Assembly (NCBI GenBank): GCA_907164885.2
Contig: OU015496.1
Location: forward strand, 180,698,754 to 180,762,753
Direction: 5' to 3'
Source: Dolomedes plantarius
Lineage: Eukaryota; Arthropoda; Arachnida; Araneae; Dolomedidae
Length of the DNA stretch: 64,000 nucleotides
Positions 46,811 to 61,239 of the stretch are shown piece after piece. Positions within the stretch are counted from its first letter, which is position 1; each line of letters opens with the position of its first letter. The position numbers and the translations under genes were made by a program. The notes under the pieces are model-generated. The model was not told the origin of the DNA, made no database searches, and saw only the letters and a program-made list of their open reading frames with translations.

Positions 46811-48110
46811 AATGTCGAATTAAGCAATCCTGAGTCATATAATTCCTTATGATAGCAATGAAATTATTATGAATTAAATTCTGATTTGTTATTAAACATA
46901 ACAGTATAAACATAATAAAGTTATTCTATATCCTCACATCCACAATCCAAGCAGAAACTGTATAACATTTTTTTTTGGTTGTTGTTGTTGTCAAATTCAT
47001 CAACATTTGATAAGTGAAATTCACTTTCATTTGTCTTGCAGTAAAGTATATAATAAAATATGCATTGTATTTGAATTTCTGTACCTTATTAAGTTATAAT
47101 TCCATAAGTAATCATTTGGATTCCTGGAGAACATTAAGTTTTACGAGTTAAACTTAGTCTAGAGAAAACAGTTCTTGTGCATCATTTAGCAAACCTCTAG
47201 TAAGCTAAAAATATCTTTACTTCCAGGATTGCCATCTTGTGTTAAGGTACAATTTTGCCCATGTTAAAACTCTGATAAAATTAAAGTAATACAATGTTGT
47301 ATAATTAGATAGAATTCTCTCTTAGTATGAGGTTTGGTTATCAAACATTTTAAAATTTCATATGTGTTTCATTTATATTTCATCCCCTACATTTCATCAT
47401 TTATTTGATTATATTTATGTAAGTCTTCAGTGAGATATCAAAATAGGTTGCTTTTATATATTTTTGGGGTATTTTATAATTTTTGTGTGATGCTTGTGCA
47501 TAATTAGGGAACAATTATATATATATAATAGCCGTTGTCTCTGTATAACACTTCCGGGCTGTACTCATCTTTCAATTGAAGCCCTCAGTAAACAAACAGC
47601 CGGTTAGGCTTAATTTCAATTTCAGATGTGGATCAGAATTTTTTCTTACCTAAAAAGTAATATCTTCTCCATCAAATCATGTTTGTTCAGCCTATTTTTT
47701 TATAAAACATTCAGAACTAAAAAAAATTGGATTCTTTTAGCTGTATATTTAACAGTTTTTAAAAATCTGTTTACTTTTGCGATGAATTCTGAAAGTAAAC
47801 AAACTTTAATGTGAATGAATCAAGTAACTCAAGTATTCGTATCGCGTAGTGATCTGTAAAAAACTGGATGGCAGTCTACTACTCCAATCGCATGAAAAAC
47901 TAAATAAATAAAAAATAATGAAAGGGTTTGCTTTTACAAGGTGTGGATTAAATGCAATATTGTTAGATAATTCGGGATATTTTTTAACTTTCATATACTT
48001 TTTCCATTATGACGTCATTATTAGTATTATGACGTCGAAATGACGGGTTACCTTCTAGTGATGTTAATAAAGTAGTGATGTTTTGAATATTTTGCAGATA
48101 TTTTCGAATA

Positions 48111-48815
48111 CAGTGGTACCTCGATTCTCGTTGTTAAGTGGTTCCAGAAGGCACGATGTGTACCAAACAAGTTTTTCTCTAAGGAGTAATGCCATTTGAA
48201 TTAATTCGTTCCTGAATATAAAAAATTTCACATTTTACTAGGCAGTTTATAAATTGATGGGGTTGTTATTTTATACAGAATCTTTAAACTAGGCAGACAT
48301 AATTTAAAAGGAAATACAATTTTATTATATAAAATAAAATACAATTTATTGTCACTCAACCTGTACTGAAAGGAGTTCATGGCCTAATGGGATAGTGGCG
48401 AAGTAGAGGAACAGAGAGGTTATTACTTGGAAGGGGATTCTTTTTCCAATAAAACATCAGGCACTTGCACAGAGATTCTCTCTTTTTTTTTGTCTCTTTA
48501 CACCGCTGATCCCTGTTGCAGACTCAGATTTAGGGAGTTTCACTACAAACCTATCCAGAGAAACTTACTTCTGCCTATGTTTCAAAATGTCTTTGAAGTG
48601 AGATATTGTTTGATTGTTAAGTAAGTGCATATTTCGGCCATGTAGAACTTTGTAAGGTGATACTTTTGGACAAAATTTTGTCATTCAACCTATTTTGGTC
48701 TTTCTTTTTATTTGGAGAGATAGGATGTTATATCATGTGTGAGGAGTACCAAGCAAACATCGAATACCAAAGTATTTTTTCATGTTGAAATGAGATGAGT
48801 TCTGAGGTATGACAG
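48111..48815. mobile_element. Tigger-like element, decayed (intron 1)
   Basis: The left end cagtggtacctcgattctcg pairs loosely with gagttctgaggtatgacag at the right, with TA outside. The left end resembles that of the better preserved 58046-58814 element. Confidence 0.5.
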
Positions 48816-49232
48816 TATTTCTGTGTTTTTTAATCTAGTTTTCTAACCACTTAAAATCTAGTGATGGATAAAGCACTTTTATTTCTGTTGCTGAGCGTAG
48901 AAATGTTAAGATTACATTAATTTAAATAAGTTGTCTTGTTTTCTAAAGATATCCATCTTAAAGTGTTACAAGTTTCTTTGTTTACCTGTATTTTTTATTA
49001 TTAAAAATTAGGTATTAGGAAAAAATGAAAAACAATTTCTGTTGTCATGTAGCATATAAAATAACTGAACTTCATATCACAGGTAAATTGAAATATACAG
49101 TACTTAATATTTGATGAGTTGAACATTCTTGCATACCATTATTTTAAATACATTCATATAATTTTTTTTAATGAGGGAGGAGAAGATGTTTGATTAAAAC
49201 TGAATTATAATTACTTTAAATTCTCGTTGCAG

Positions 49233-49310
49233 TTATTTCAGATGATCCAGAGTATGTTTTTTCCATCGATATTAAAACTGAAGCTTTGAGATATGACCCA
49301 GATGAGTATA
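49233..49310 (+). CDS. RWDD1: RWDD1 coding exon 2
   Basis: 78 nt, begins TTATTTCAG after the acceptor ttgcag and gives LISDDPEYVFSIDIKTE. A second AG nine bases on (49240-49241) would give the same frame without three residues. The upstream one is preferred because LIS lines up with VLS in the human protein. Donor gtaagt. Confidence 0.9.
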
Positions 49311-50247
49311 GTAAGTTTTTTTCAAATTATAATAAATATATTTTTTAATTTAAGGGGAATAGAAAGGCTTTGAAGTTATTTATTTTAATAATAAGAAAAG
49401 AAAGAACCACTTGAATGTGATATTTTATGTGTTATATTTCAGAACTATTCATGTGTTTTAGATGATTTTTTCTTGAAATTACAAGTAAAATTTATAAAGG
49501 GATAGTCTCTAATTTTTAGTAAACTGAATTTAAGAGCTGCAAGGTTTGTTCATTTATTAAGCTACTTTTGATGAAATTGTGTGATATTCTAATGTGATAC
49601 TGAAAACATATAATTGATGAACTGGATGATGTCTTGTGAAGCTGAAAGGATGTAGATATAGAAAGGATGAGCAAGTTAATAATGAAGTACTGCCTTTTTT
49701 TAACCTTGAAATGCTCATTAGCTCTGTAGGCCCTTGAAGGTCGGAGTATCAGCTAAAGTATTGCATAAAGATTTTGTTAAAACTCTGGGAAGGAATGGTG
49801 CTTAAAAGAAAACAGAGGTATGGGAAAAGGATGTATTCATTTTTTATAAGGAAAATTTTCCTAATCAATTGATACTATCTATATTGTAATTTTGGTTTCA
49901 AAATCCATAGCAGCACAAAAATACCGTTTCTTTATCCTAGATATTTAACTCCACATGATTGCTTTTATTCCCCAAAATTTAAGGTGTGGTGATGGAGATC
50001 TATCATTCTGGGGAGCAGGTCAAACACTAAAGGCAGAATTGCTTAAAAGCCCGTCTGAGATGATTGGTTTTAACCATTGTTAATTGGAATATAGATATGT
50101 GTAGATGGAGAAAGTGACAAAGTTTAGGATGTGAACATATAACAAAAACCCTCCTTGTAATAGCTATATCTGATGGATATAAAAAAATTTATTTTTTTCT
50201 TTTATTTGCTTTACTAAGATTTTATTAAATATATTTTATTTGTTTAG

Positions 50248-50375
50248 TGGCTGTGAGTGTAAAATTTACATATGTGCCAACTTATCCAGATGAATCTCCT
50301 ATTATTGAAATAGCAGATTCAGAGAATATATCTGAAGATGATATTAATGCTCTCCTTGAATTTTTACAAAGCAGG
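50248..50375 (+). CDS. RWDD1: RWDD1 coding exon 3
   Basis: 128 nt after acceptor gtttag. Encodes VSVKFTYVPTYPDESPIIEI, including the YPxxxP signature of RWD domains. Donor gtaaga, ends in phase 0. Confidence 0.95.
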
Positions 50376-50986
50376 GTAAGAAACTATAGATAAAGTAATC
50401 TTTCAATTTTTATTTTATATTGTGCATTTAGTATTTAATTTATTAAATGCTAATTTATAAAATTGTTTCTTTTCTATTGTATAAATATATTTGACTTATA
50501 ATTTTATTCAACTTCCTTTGTGTAATACACCAGTTTGCCAATTTCAAAACACTATAAATTTCTGATCAAAAATGTTAACTTGCATGTTTATATTGTTGAT
50601 AAAAATCAAAATATGTCATTATGGAGTATGAGGTGTTTTATATGTAGTATGAATTTATATATTGATAAATAGTAATTGTTAGATTCAGCAGCGCCATCAT
50701 CATTTGCTTTAAAACGGTCATCAAGATGCTCTCCCCATTGTATGTTATGTATTGTGTTGCTTGTCATTCAAAACCATATTCATATCGTATTTGTAAATAT
50801 TTATTCCTAATTACACTTCTTGGTACTATGTTTCTTATTTACTTCAAGATGTTTATTTCTGAAGAGGCTCTCTTATGGAGAAAATGTTGTAACTTCTGTT
50901 GTAAACTTGTAAATTCTGCCTTGTGTAATTTTTTTCAACTCTTCAAAACTTGAAAGTTTTATAGATCTTGTTTATTGTCTCTATAG

Positions 50987-51130
50987 GTTGAGGAAAATTT
51001 AGGCATGGTAATGGTTTTTACATTAGTTTCTGAAGCTTCAGAATGGTTAAACAAAAGGCTTCAAGATAATATTACACAGGCAAAATTAGAAGAAGAATTG
51101 AAGATAAAAAGATTAGAAGAGGAGGAAAGG
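50987..51130 (+). CDS. RWDD1: RWDD1 coding exon 4
   Basis: 144 nt, 48 whole codons. Begins VEENLGMVMVFTLVSEASEW, the last helix of the RWD domain and its most conserved stretch, then a charged helix (EEELKIKRLEEEER). Acceptor tatag, donor gtaaat. Confidence 0.95.
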
Positions 51131-52261
51131 GTAAATGCTCTTAGTAATTGATTTTTTTATCTAATTATCATTCATTAAAAGTTATTCAAAATGTTTGGGT
51201 TACCATTTGCGAACTTGTTTTCTAAATAGAAGAGCAGTTTTCAGTATATGATTTCCATTGTCATTTTTTTTAAGCAGTCTATAATATGCCGTCCAAAGTG
51301 ATATATTTTGCTTCTAGTATTGATTTACTGGCTGGCAAATTTAAATTATGTATTGAATTTATTGATTAAATTTAGAATTTACCTTTAGAAAAATGACAGA
51401 TTTCCTTCTTACCCTACTACAGAATTTTATAATTAATAATTTAAGTAATAATTTTGCAAAATTATACTTAATAATTATAATTCCTTAATAAAATCATTTA
51501 TCACTAATTCATTACATAGCTTATTATTCAGTTAAAAACAATAATCAGTTTAGTAATGGAATTTCTATACATACCATCTTTATGTATTTATGCACTAACT
51601 GACAATTTAGTTTTGTTCTTTGAAGTCAACTGTTTTAAATGCTGACATTTTAACAAACATAAGCTAATCACTCACAAAATTGTGTTAACTGTTGTATCTT
51701 TTATATAGAGCAATATACTTTGAGAGATCGGGATTTGTAAGATCCACACAGGTTTATACCACTTCTGTTTGATGAGATTTTGAAAAGTATGGGAAGCATC
51801 TTACCACTTAATAGAAGCTGGTGGTATCCTATCTTAAATGAAAATACCAAGTAGAGGGTTGAAATATTTAATTTATTTGACAAGTTGTTATTAAAAAGAA
51901 TTAAGATATTTAAATTTTAACAGGAAATTATCTTAATAAGTTTTTTATATGATAAAAGTCTTTTCAAGACTGTATAGAAGTCTGTTTTTATGTCAGATGG
52001 ATTCTTGAATTGAGAGATTGTCCCATAAGTTTGTTTTTAAAATTTTGGGGGGGGGGGGGGGCTTAGAATTTTTTCACCCTAGACAGATAGATACCAATAA
52101 AGATTCATTATTTGAATCTGCTTTAATGCTAGTCAAAAACTATTCATAAAAAAAATTATATGAATATATTATTTATTTATTCCTTTTGTGATATATTTAT
52201 GTATGTTACCATCAATGTATGATATAAAGCATTGTATAGAATGCCTCAGTAATCTATAGAA

Positions 52262-52490
52262 TGCTGCTGCCCACATTGTATAGTGGTTAGCATTCTGAGC
52301 TGCCACGCAGTGGGCTTGGGTTCAAATTCCGAATAAGGCTTAGTCATTTCCATGTCGTCCCCCTCATAGGGAGCAATGCTGGCTCACATATATGGTGCTC
52401 CCATAATAAAGTAGCCAGCAAACTTTCAGAAATCTACATGGGCCAATGTTAGAAGTACCTACTGTTGAAGACAGAAAAAAAAATCTATAG
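52262..52490 (+). repeat. tRNA-derived SINE family 1 (intron 4)
   Basis: The head has gtatagtggttagcattctg (A-box) and GGGTTCAAATTCC (B-box, near 52318). The tail (gggagcaatgctgg ... atatggtgctcccataataaa) matches the copy at 31-285. Confidence 0.75.
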
Positions 52491-54651
52491 AATGCTGAAA
52501 ATGGGATGTCAAAGTATAAAGCGTTTAACATATTACACATTCCTTAGGCATTCTATGAAATGCCAAAAGGCAAATCGGCAAAGTTTAAAATTCTCCTGCC
52601 AGCAGGGTTGGGTTTCTTCCGGAAGAAACTGGTTTCTTCCAGGACAGTGGAAGAAACTGGAAAAAACCGGAAGAAACTGGAAGAAATGGAAAAACCGAAC
52701 AGAAAACAAAACAGATGCTCAAAATCAAAATTAAAATATATTAACTATATAAAGGACTTAAACTCAAAGCATAATATATCAAATCTAAAGTGCATAACTT
52801 AATTAATATTAAAGATATTATTTTTTCAAATGCAATCCTTTGTATGAGCTGGTACTAACAAGTTTCTTTCCCTCTTCCCCATTTCATTTGCACCTTACCT
52901 TACACACCTGCAATGTTTTATTCTCTCCTATTGTTCAAGTCTGGCCCCATAAGGCTAGAAAGAATGTAGTCAGTCATAGGCACCCATTGAGTGCGTCTCT
53001 GACTATGGCACACCTGTGTGCCATAATGTGTGCTGGACATGTAAAGGAGAATAAGAACAAGTCATTTTTCTTTGAAGTTTGTTTGCATTACCAATATAAC
53101 TGAAAATAAGGTGGACATACCAAATAAATTTTAAAATATTTGCAACTGCAGTGACATACCCAATGAGCTCTATGGGTATGTCGAAATGCTTTAAACTCTC
53201 CTTAAGTTGTGCAGGACTTGAGAAAGAATTTTTTCTTCTTTTGCATTCATCCATTCTAAGTTGAGAAACCAATTGCAGCATCCTATTGCTAAAAAACTTT
53301 TGTTATACCATGTTGCACTGTAGTATGGAAAATGAGGAAGTTGATGATATTTTTTAATACAATAATTATCGTATATTAGTTTAAATAATAAAAAATTATG
53401 CTGGTTAAATTGAAATGGATAACTTTTAATGGATTTTGTGTATTTTGGATAACATTTCTTTTGTTCAGGTGTCTGATCTGATCTTGGCTAAAAAACTGAT
53501 GTAATTATTATAAGGAGAGTAATTATTATGTTATAAGGAGAGACTCAAGCAATTTAGTGGTAGTTGTTATGAATGTGACAGAAGACAGTATTTACCGACT
53601 TGGAACTGCTTGAGGAATTTCAAACCAACTCTATGCCAGATCACAATTCACTTTATGTCCAAAGGACTTAATCAAGTTGAAGACATTTCTGACCACAAAA
53701 TACCTCTTTGATCAGTTGTTATTGCTCAGTACACGCAAAGTAGCCAAGGATTAGTGAGATGTATGTGCAGAATCAAAATATGAAGTGCTCTTGTGTGAAA
53801 CAGACAATTAAGTGCAATTCAAATTCAAATCTAGCCCTCCATGTTGCAACAAGTTGGTCAGTATTAGGTCTTTGTTGCTTCTTTTTTCAGTAAGTAAGTG
53901 GGTATTTTATTTTGCATTTCTTCTTTCATTTTCTTATACATCTTTTGAATAACGGCCTTTCCATAGTTTGCCAAAAAGTATTTGTCGTTCTATATAATGC
54001 CTAAGTATTACATGCAATGCCTAGGAAAAGTATAAAGCATATTAAAATAACACAAATATTTCATGCTTTGCCTAAAAATGTTACTCAATCTATAGATTTC
54101 CTAGGCATTCTCTATGATGCCTGTTTTTCACACATTGCTGGTAACATACATATTTTGCAAAGACAGTATCAAAACGGTGTCATTTACTCAGAAATGGAAG
54201 AATTTCTAGAGATAAGAGCATTGCTTGTAAAACATTTATTTGAGATGAGAAATAGATAATTTCTTAAAATACTCATTTAGGATTTTCACATGATCTCCAT
54301 GAGCTAAAAGGGATAATAATTATAATAAACATGTCTAATTCTTTGTTATTTTTCTAGTTTTTTATTCTGTAATATAATATATTATTGTTTGTGAATATGT
54401 GATGCTATGCACCTAAATATGAAAATTATCTTTTTATTTTCTTCGTGCGGCTTATGCCTCTCTGAGTCGAAAAAAATAAAGTACTAAGTCAATAATGTAT
54501 AGAAGCAGGATGAAGCTTCTAATATACCAGCATTTAGTACTAATGTTAAAAGGCTTAATGTATTTTCTATCATTTTCTTTTTTGTGTGTGTTTTAATCCT
54601 CATTGATTAATCTTGATTTTTTGTGTTATTCTCATTTTTGCTAAAATTTAG

Positions 54652-54778
54652 AATAGGTTTGAAGGAAAACGAGTAACAGTTGAATCTTTTATGAGTTGGA
54701 AAGTTAAATTTGATCAAGAAATAGAACAACTAAAAAAAATTCAAGCCAAAGAGGAAGTGGTATCAAAAAAGTTAACAG
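54652..54778 (+). CDS. RWDD1: RWDD1 coding exon 5
   Basis: 127 nt. NRFEGKRVTVESFMSWKVKF opens the DFRP segment that binds DRG2. Acceptor atttag, donor gtatac, phase 1. Confidence 0.95.
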
Positions 54779-55467
54779 GTATACTAATAAAACTGCATTT
54801 AATCATCATTAGATTGTTTCATTACTTTGATTTATGTTATTTACTTCCCTGCCCATGAAAAGATTCAAGTTCATAATTCTAATACTTTGAATTTGTTTGT
54901 CTGTTATTCAGTATGTTATAATCGGTGCATATTGGTGTGATATTTGTAAGAATGCAGTACCCTATATATAAAAGTAGAAACATAATGAAACAAGGTGAAT
55001 TAAAATTGGGACTCAAGAGATTGGCATATTTAATTTTACTTCATAGTACTTTCATCATAAAATTTAGATGACAGGTAGCTAGTTGATGCGAAATTTCCAT
55101 TATTAATACCACCTATTAGCTGAGAGAGGAATCTTTCATGTCTAGCAAAACTACTTATTCTCAGAAAATTGGTTTTCACTCAGTAATTTGGTCCTAAGCT
55201 GAGTGAAAGTTTAAAAAAAAAAAATAAACATACTTTTATATAAATCAATTAAAAGTATTTTCTTTAATGTGAATTGGTGAACCGTGAGACATTTCTTCTT
55301 AAAATAGTTTGAAATGAAAAATCCAGTTCTTGAATAATGGACAACATGAATGTTATGAAATATTTGTTTCTTGATAAAATTATTTTATTTGGCAGAATAT
55401 TGAATTTGTCTGTATTTGTTAATAATCTGTGAATAGTAGGTGATCCAATAGAAAAGGTGGTTTAGTA

Positions 55468-56249
55468 CAGTGATACTCAAACTTTTTTTTGTCTGCAACC
55501 CATTTTCTTTAAATAAAAAATGAAAATTTATTGGCAATAGTTAATTTTTATTAAAATGTAAGAAAATGTTAACAAAAGTATAGGAAAGCAAAATAAGCAA
55601 ATTTTGAGAAACTATTTCAAAATCCAATGAACTGTAGATTTTGGGGACATAATATTTACTTTATATAACAAAAAAAATCTTCTTTACAATCTACAGTTGT
55701 TTTTTGCCAAATCTTGTGTAACTAAAATTTCATATTTCGATGTTAATATGTAGTTATATTTCATTTAGGTAAATATTAACAAAAATTTAAATTAAAAAAG
55801 ACCATGATTTGAAAATTTTAAGATTCATATTAAAACACTGAAAATTATAAACTTCATTTATCTATGTAAAATTGAAATAGAAAACTGTATGAAATGGGTG
55901 AATCTGGACCTGAGATAGTTTTTGTTCAGTATTTGGTCAAATATTTAAGAATGCTACTCTCATATCACCGTTGTTTGGTTTTTATGGCTACTTATTTTAG
56001 AAACCCAGTCTCAGAAATATAGGTAAAGTGAATTGAAATAATGTAGCCTTGTAAGATTCTTTGCCACCTTGTTTAATGATATCATATATTTTTAACACAT
56101 AAAATTATAAATAAAAATATTAAAAATATGTAATTATAGAAAGTTTAAAGCATGTTTTTTAATTAAATAATACAACATGATATAAATTTACTTCAGCATA
56201 TCTGCCATCCCTCCAATTTTTTTCATGACCGACAGTTTGTGCACCACTG
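55468..56249. mobile_element. hAT-like MITE (intron 5)
   Basis: The left end cagtgatactcaaact pairs with the inverse of agtttgtgcaccactg. Flanks gtttagta and tctagtat could be a degraded 8-bp duplication. No transposase. Confidence 0.55.
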
Positions 56250-56839
56250 TCTAGTATAATAAAAAATTATGAAGTTGTAAAATACTGATTGGCAAAGAAA
56301 ATACAACAACAAAAAAAATTTAATACACAGTGAGCTATATCTGTATCTATTTTCTTGTGAACTGAAAAATAGGTATAGATTTGTTTCGACTCAGTTTGTG
56401 TTTAACTTGTGCTGTTGAGAAATTTGTACAATGATGCAAATTGTTTTATTAGAAACATTTTTAGGTGTGCATTACTAACTGAGGTTTTTAATCAACTTCT
56501 AATTTGATTCTATTTGGTTCTAAGCTGAATTTTGATGTTTTATTGTTGAGTATTTTTGAATTATGTTAAAAACAAATTTAGAATTGTGTTTTAACTTCTA
56601 CTTTCATAAAATTTAAAAGACCAAACATCACTTCTTGTTATGGTGTTCAGGCCCAGCTCAACTCTACTTTTACATATTATGTTAGTATTATAAACTTAAC
56701 TTGATTTTTTTTTTAAAGAAAAAAATTGTATGTGAATTTTGTTATATATTAAATAACTGATCTAAAATCAATAAATTCTTATACTTTTTTATCACCAAAC
56801 TATTTATTTATTTTTAAAATTTGGATTTTTTAAATTTAG

Positions 56840-56902
56840 GCCGAGAATTATTTGAAAAAGATCAGTCATTAGTAGATTCAGATCTACAATTCTTGCAAGA
56901 AG
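56840..56902 (+). CDS. RWDD1: RWDD1 coding exon 6
   Basis: 63 nt. RELFEKDQSLVDSDLQFLQE aligns with the conserved 'G-x-x-LFE-x-D' block. Acceptor atttag, donor gtaaga, phase 1. Confidence 0.95.
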
Positions 56903-57211
56903 GTAAGATTTAAGTTCAATTTCTAACCTAATGCTTGATATACTTCTTTAATTTAAAATGATTGGATGTATTATTTTTAAAAAAGGAGTAACCTATTTGA
57001 AATATTGAGCTAATCAGATTGTGATTATGAGGATAAGCACTCTTGGAATAAGATGTTGTATCTGCTTAGATTTTGTGTTTGATTCCTGTAATTTTAAATC
57101 TAATAATTAAGAATTAATTTTTTAAGAAAGCTATATGAATATTATTAACTTGCATTTCAAAAGAGAGTGTGCAATGGTATCTCCTCTTAGAATGTCATCA
57201 AGTAAATGATA

Positions 57212-58041
57212 CTAGCCACTGCGCAACCAGCATGGTCACTGTTAGTTTTTTGTTTTCTTTTGCTAAAGAACTCAACTGAAAGTAACATATGTAAGGAATG
57301 TTACCATTACCTGTCATCATAAATATACGTTGTTAAGGGGTATTCTCTATACGGCTGATTCTAAAACATTGTGATTAAAAAATGTGAATTTCCATTTTTT
57401 CAGAACAGAGTTGAAGATAAGACTTAAATCCAACACCAATGATTTTATAAATTACATCCCTCTCTGTATGTACTATTTTTCAAAATAAAGATATCTACAC
57501 TTTATCATTACATCAAATAAGAAATTGTTGGGGAAAAATTTTTTCACTTAAAAAATGGAGTAAAAATTCAGCAAGTACTAAAATATAGCATGGATTACAC
57601 CACTCTCAGTATGTACTATTGTTCACAATTCAGATATTTACACTTAATCATATCAAATAATAAATTGTTGGGAAAATTTCTTCACTTATAAAATGGAGTA
57701 AAAATTTAGCAAGTACTGAAAAAAGTGTAGAAAATTAACTATTACTGGCTGTCGGTTGCTATGCCAGCGACGGTTAAGCCTAACCTCGTGATCATTTATG
57801 CTCTCTCTTAATGAATTATTTCTTCGTTGCTTACTATCTTGAGACTGTTCCCAATTTTCACTGATCTTGCAGCTTACTTTTGAGCTTTCCTGATTTCAGT
57901 GCATAAATCCATGTTGACACACTGTTGCAAATTGTGGACGGCTGCTAATATTTATATTTGGTAGTTGTAGCTGTTGCCATTTGAAGTGTAGAAATATCGT
58001 TGATTTTTGTGCCGCTTACCTATGCATTTTATATATATAGA
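57212..58041 (-). mobile_element. non-autonomous Helitron, family B (intron 6)
   Basis: Minus-strand start TCTATATATATAAAATG and end CTAG. Matches 4515-5268 along most of its length, with an internal duplication of the 'aaaaatggagtaaaaattcagcaag' region (57550 and 57692). Confidence 0.7.
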
Positions 58042-58045
58042 TTTA

Positions 58046-58814
58046 CAGTGGTACCTCAACTTACGAGTTTAATTCGTTCCATGACTTAGCTCGTAACTCG
58101 AAATACTCGTATCTCAAATCAATTTTACCCGTTGAAATGAATGGAAATGCCATTAATTCGTTCCATGCTCCCCCAACACACCGCAATTTTTTTGTTGCAT
58201 GTTTTTAAATAAGAAAAACGTGCTTATAAATGACGAACATTGTATAAAAACACAATACAATAGAATGCACTGCAAAATATTTGTTTTATTAAGTGTAATT
58301 TACAACATTTACCTTGGAGATCAGACTTGAAGATGCTGATAGAAGAGGAGGAGAAAGGTTGAACTGAAAATTTAAATCTTATTCGTTGATTTTTTAACTT
58401 TTCACCCTGCTTTCCTGACTTTCGCTTTTATCACCGGCTACTCTCTTACAGTGAACGAATGAGACACGGAAGCTGAGTGATTGTTGCATCGTTCAATGTG
58501 GCTGTAATGTCCAGATTCTTCTTTCTGAGAATTCGAAGAATGCTTTCTCAGAATCCAATCTCTTGGTTTAAGACTGGATAGTAGTCTCAGAATAATATTA
58601 TACAATTGTACAATAATTGTACATAAAGGTTGTAAATATTATATGCTTCTTGTGTTCTCATTTGATGAACACGTAACATGGCATTCACTGCTCAAACTAG
58701 CGGTGGGATATCTGAAGCTTGCTTGTAACCTGAATTTTAGCTCGTAACTCGAAGCAAAAAATCTACCGAGAGAATGCTCGTATCTCGAAAAACTCGTAAG
58801 TCGAGGTACCACTG
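58046..58814. mobile_element. Tigger-like MITE (intron 6)
   Basis: cagtggtacctcaacttacg and cgtaagtcgaggtaccactg are inverse partners with TA on each side. Subterminal 'ctcgtaactcgaa' repeats at both ends. It sits four bases from the Helitron border. Confidence 0.8.
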
Positions 58815-59344
58815 TATATGGCTGGGGAGGGGGTTCATGCTATTGTCTTCTTAGGAGGTTTGAATATAAACCCCTCTTCCAGAAGCCTAAAGAAAAGGAA
58901 GTTTAATTTCAAAGTAATATTTCTTTTTCCCTTCAGTACAAAGGCTTCTCTATCAGAAAAGGGAAAACACACTAAAAAAGGGATTCTGGTTGTACATCTT
59001 TCCGAAATATTTTGGGCAGTTTTTGCTTCATTGGGGATTTGAACTTTTCTTGTTGATGCAATACGATGTGCATTGATTACTGTATTTTATTTTTATATCA
59101 TTCTCTTTCACTAGAGAATCTTCTAAGGAATGTACTCCTTTAGAAAAACTTACTTGAATCCTAACAAAATATAAACTAAACTAAAACTGCTTTAAAGCGA
59201 ATTCTGAGATGCTCCGTCATTTGTGTAATCTAATACACCTCTGACAGTCTTTGCAACAGGAATAAATAACTTGAAATTCCCAATATAATTTAATTAAATT
59301 TTTAATTATCTTGAGGACTTCAAGAAGTTAATTTATTCCTATTT

Positions 59345-60850
59345 GTCTACCCCTTCTTCTTTTTCATCAGCACAACAACCTGATACAGGTCAAGGCAGTT
59401 CCAGTCAGTTTTCTCCATCTATCCAGATAGACACCAATATTCTCCACTGGTTAATGCCAATGATCTTAAGATCTCTCTTGGCACAATCAATCTAACTAGT
59501 GCGGTTCCTTCTGCCTCTTCTAGTACCGTCCATTTTAAAAAAAGTCAATTTTTTAACAGGGTCAGTGTCTTCATGTCTATAAATATCACCAAGCCATCTA
59601 ATACGATAAGATTTAATTACCCTTATTTTATTTGGTTGCCTATATTTAAGGTATAATTCATGGTTATAATAAATTCTCCAGATTCTGTTTTCCTGCACTG
59701 TACCATAAATTCTACGTAGAATCTTTTGCTCAAAAACTAAGAGTTTATTCTCACCAGATTTATTTAGGGGCCAGCATTCACAGCCATAAAGAATAATCAG
59801 TCTTATTAAAGTTTTATATAAAACTAGATGAAAACCCGTACTTCGCTACGGAGTAAATTCAAATTAAATATAACAGTCAATGTATGCAATTAATGCAAAA
59901 AAAAAAAAAATATATATATATATATATTTATATAAATACAACAATCAATGTATGTAATTGATGTAAAAAAAGGGAAAAAATATATTTATAAAAATATCGT
60001 GACAGATATTTTTATAGACAAAATAATGTAGGAGAAAATATTCAAATTAAATCTAATAGAACATACTAAAGAATATAGTACAGTTTGAGGAACAATTCTT
60101 TTACTGTATTTTAATATTTTTTTGGATAATGTCCAATTGTCTTCTGCATTAGCAAGAAAAAAAAATTCTTTTCTATTTCGTTGTTAAGCACATGACGCAA
60201 AATTAGTTTAAAGTATCACAAAAAGAAAAGAAACCACATGATCAGCATTTAATAAATTAAATTTTAAAAATTAATCTTTAAAAATTTACCAAAAATCAGA
60301 AAATTGAGGTAAAGATTCGAAAAAGATTTCATTTTAAAGGAATTTTTATGATCTTTCTTGTGATATACATTTTATAACCCTCAGATTATTATTTTAAATG
60401 CAAACTGTAACAAATGATACAAAAACAGCTTAAAAATTTAATTAAAAAAAAAATCTAAGAATTTTTCAAAAATCTCTCTTAGTGCACCCTTACACTATAA
60501 GAAGAATCGACATGCAAAATTTCAGCCCTTTAGGTTCAGCGGTTTGGTCTGTGCGTTATATGTCAGTCAATTATGGAAATGTTTTATATATATAGATAAT
60601 TTTTGTGTTTATAGAAATGAACTTTGATTTTAGTTGACATCTCAAACCAAAGTAGCACCTATTTGCCATCAATAGTCTGTTTTTAATTTCAAGGTTGAAA
60701 TCATTATTATCAAAGATAATTGTACCCAGTTATTTAAATTGCTTAATCCCTTCAAAGGTGTAATTATTTATCTTAATGGGGATCACATCAAGATCTCTGT
60801 TATTTACCACCATAAATTTGGTCCTTTCCTCATGTATTCGTCTATCCCTT
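59345..60850 (-). pseudogene. LINE C-terminal fragment split by a Helitron (intron 6)
   Basis: On the minus strand the upstream half (60850-60597) reads TKFMVVNNRDLDVIPIKINN and LLMANRCYFGLRCQLKSKF. The downstream half (59823-59345) reads KTLIRLIILYGCECWPL, then FEQKILRRIYGTVQENRIWR and RIRWLGDIYRH. The combination YKTLIR...LYGxExW...KILRxIYG...RxRWxGHxxR is the C-terminal end of a common arthropod LINE reverse-transcriptase protein. A family-A Helitron (59824-60596) interrupts it. Frameshifts and stops are present. Confidence 0.75.
59824..60596 (-). mobile_element. non-autonomous Helitron, family A, inside LINE
   Basis: Minus-strand borders TCTATATATATAAAAC and CTAG. Inserted between A and T as Helitrons do. 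Both LINE halves continue on either side without loss, so it marks a clean insertion. Confidence 0.8.
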
Positions 60851-61239
60851 CGGGAAAATGCAGTTAATACTTTTTTTATTATAATGTGTGTCTTTTTTTC
60901 ATTATTATTTATTTATCATGAGATCACATGTATGATATTATTTCTCTCACCTTTCCACTCCAAACATAAAAAATGACTGGTTTTGCTCTAAAAACTCTCT
61001 CTGATACTGCTTATTGATGTAAATTTATCAAGTCAACACTGGGAAAGCCAAACAGATTGCAATCTGAAAACGTAATTTGAAATATGATTTTTAATATTAT
61101 GAACTGAAAAGTTTATATTTTAGAAGAAATAATCACAAGAATATGTATGTGTAAACCTAATTTTTCCAAATATTTTTAAATGTCGAAACTACAATGCAAT
61201 CAATAATTTGAATAACACAGTTAAACTGCATATACCAGC

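Noticed and set aside
52590..52800. Lysine-rich open frames with GRNW/EETGKN repeats in intron 4
   Set aside because: They come from a short degenerate tandem repeat (ggaagaaactgg); no splice signals and no conservation with RWDD1.
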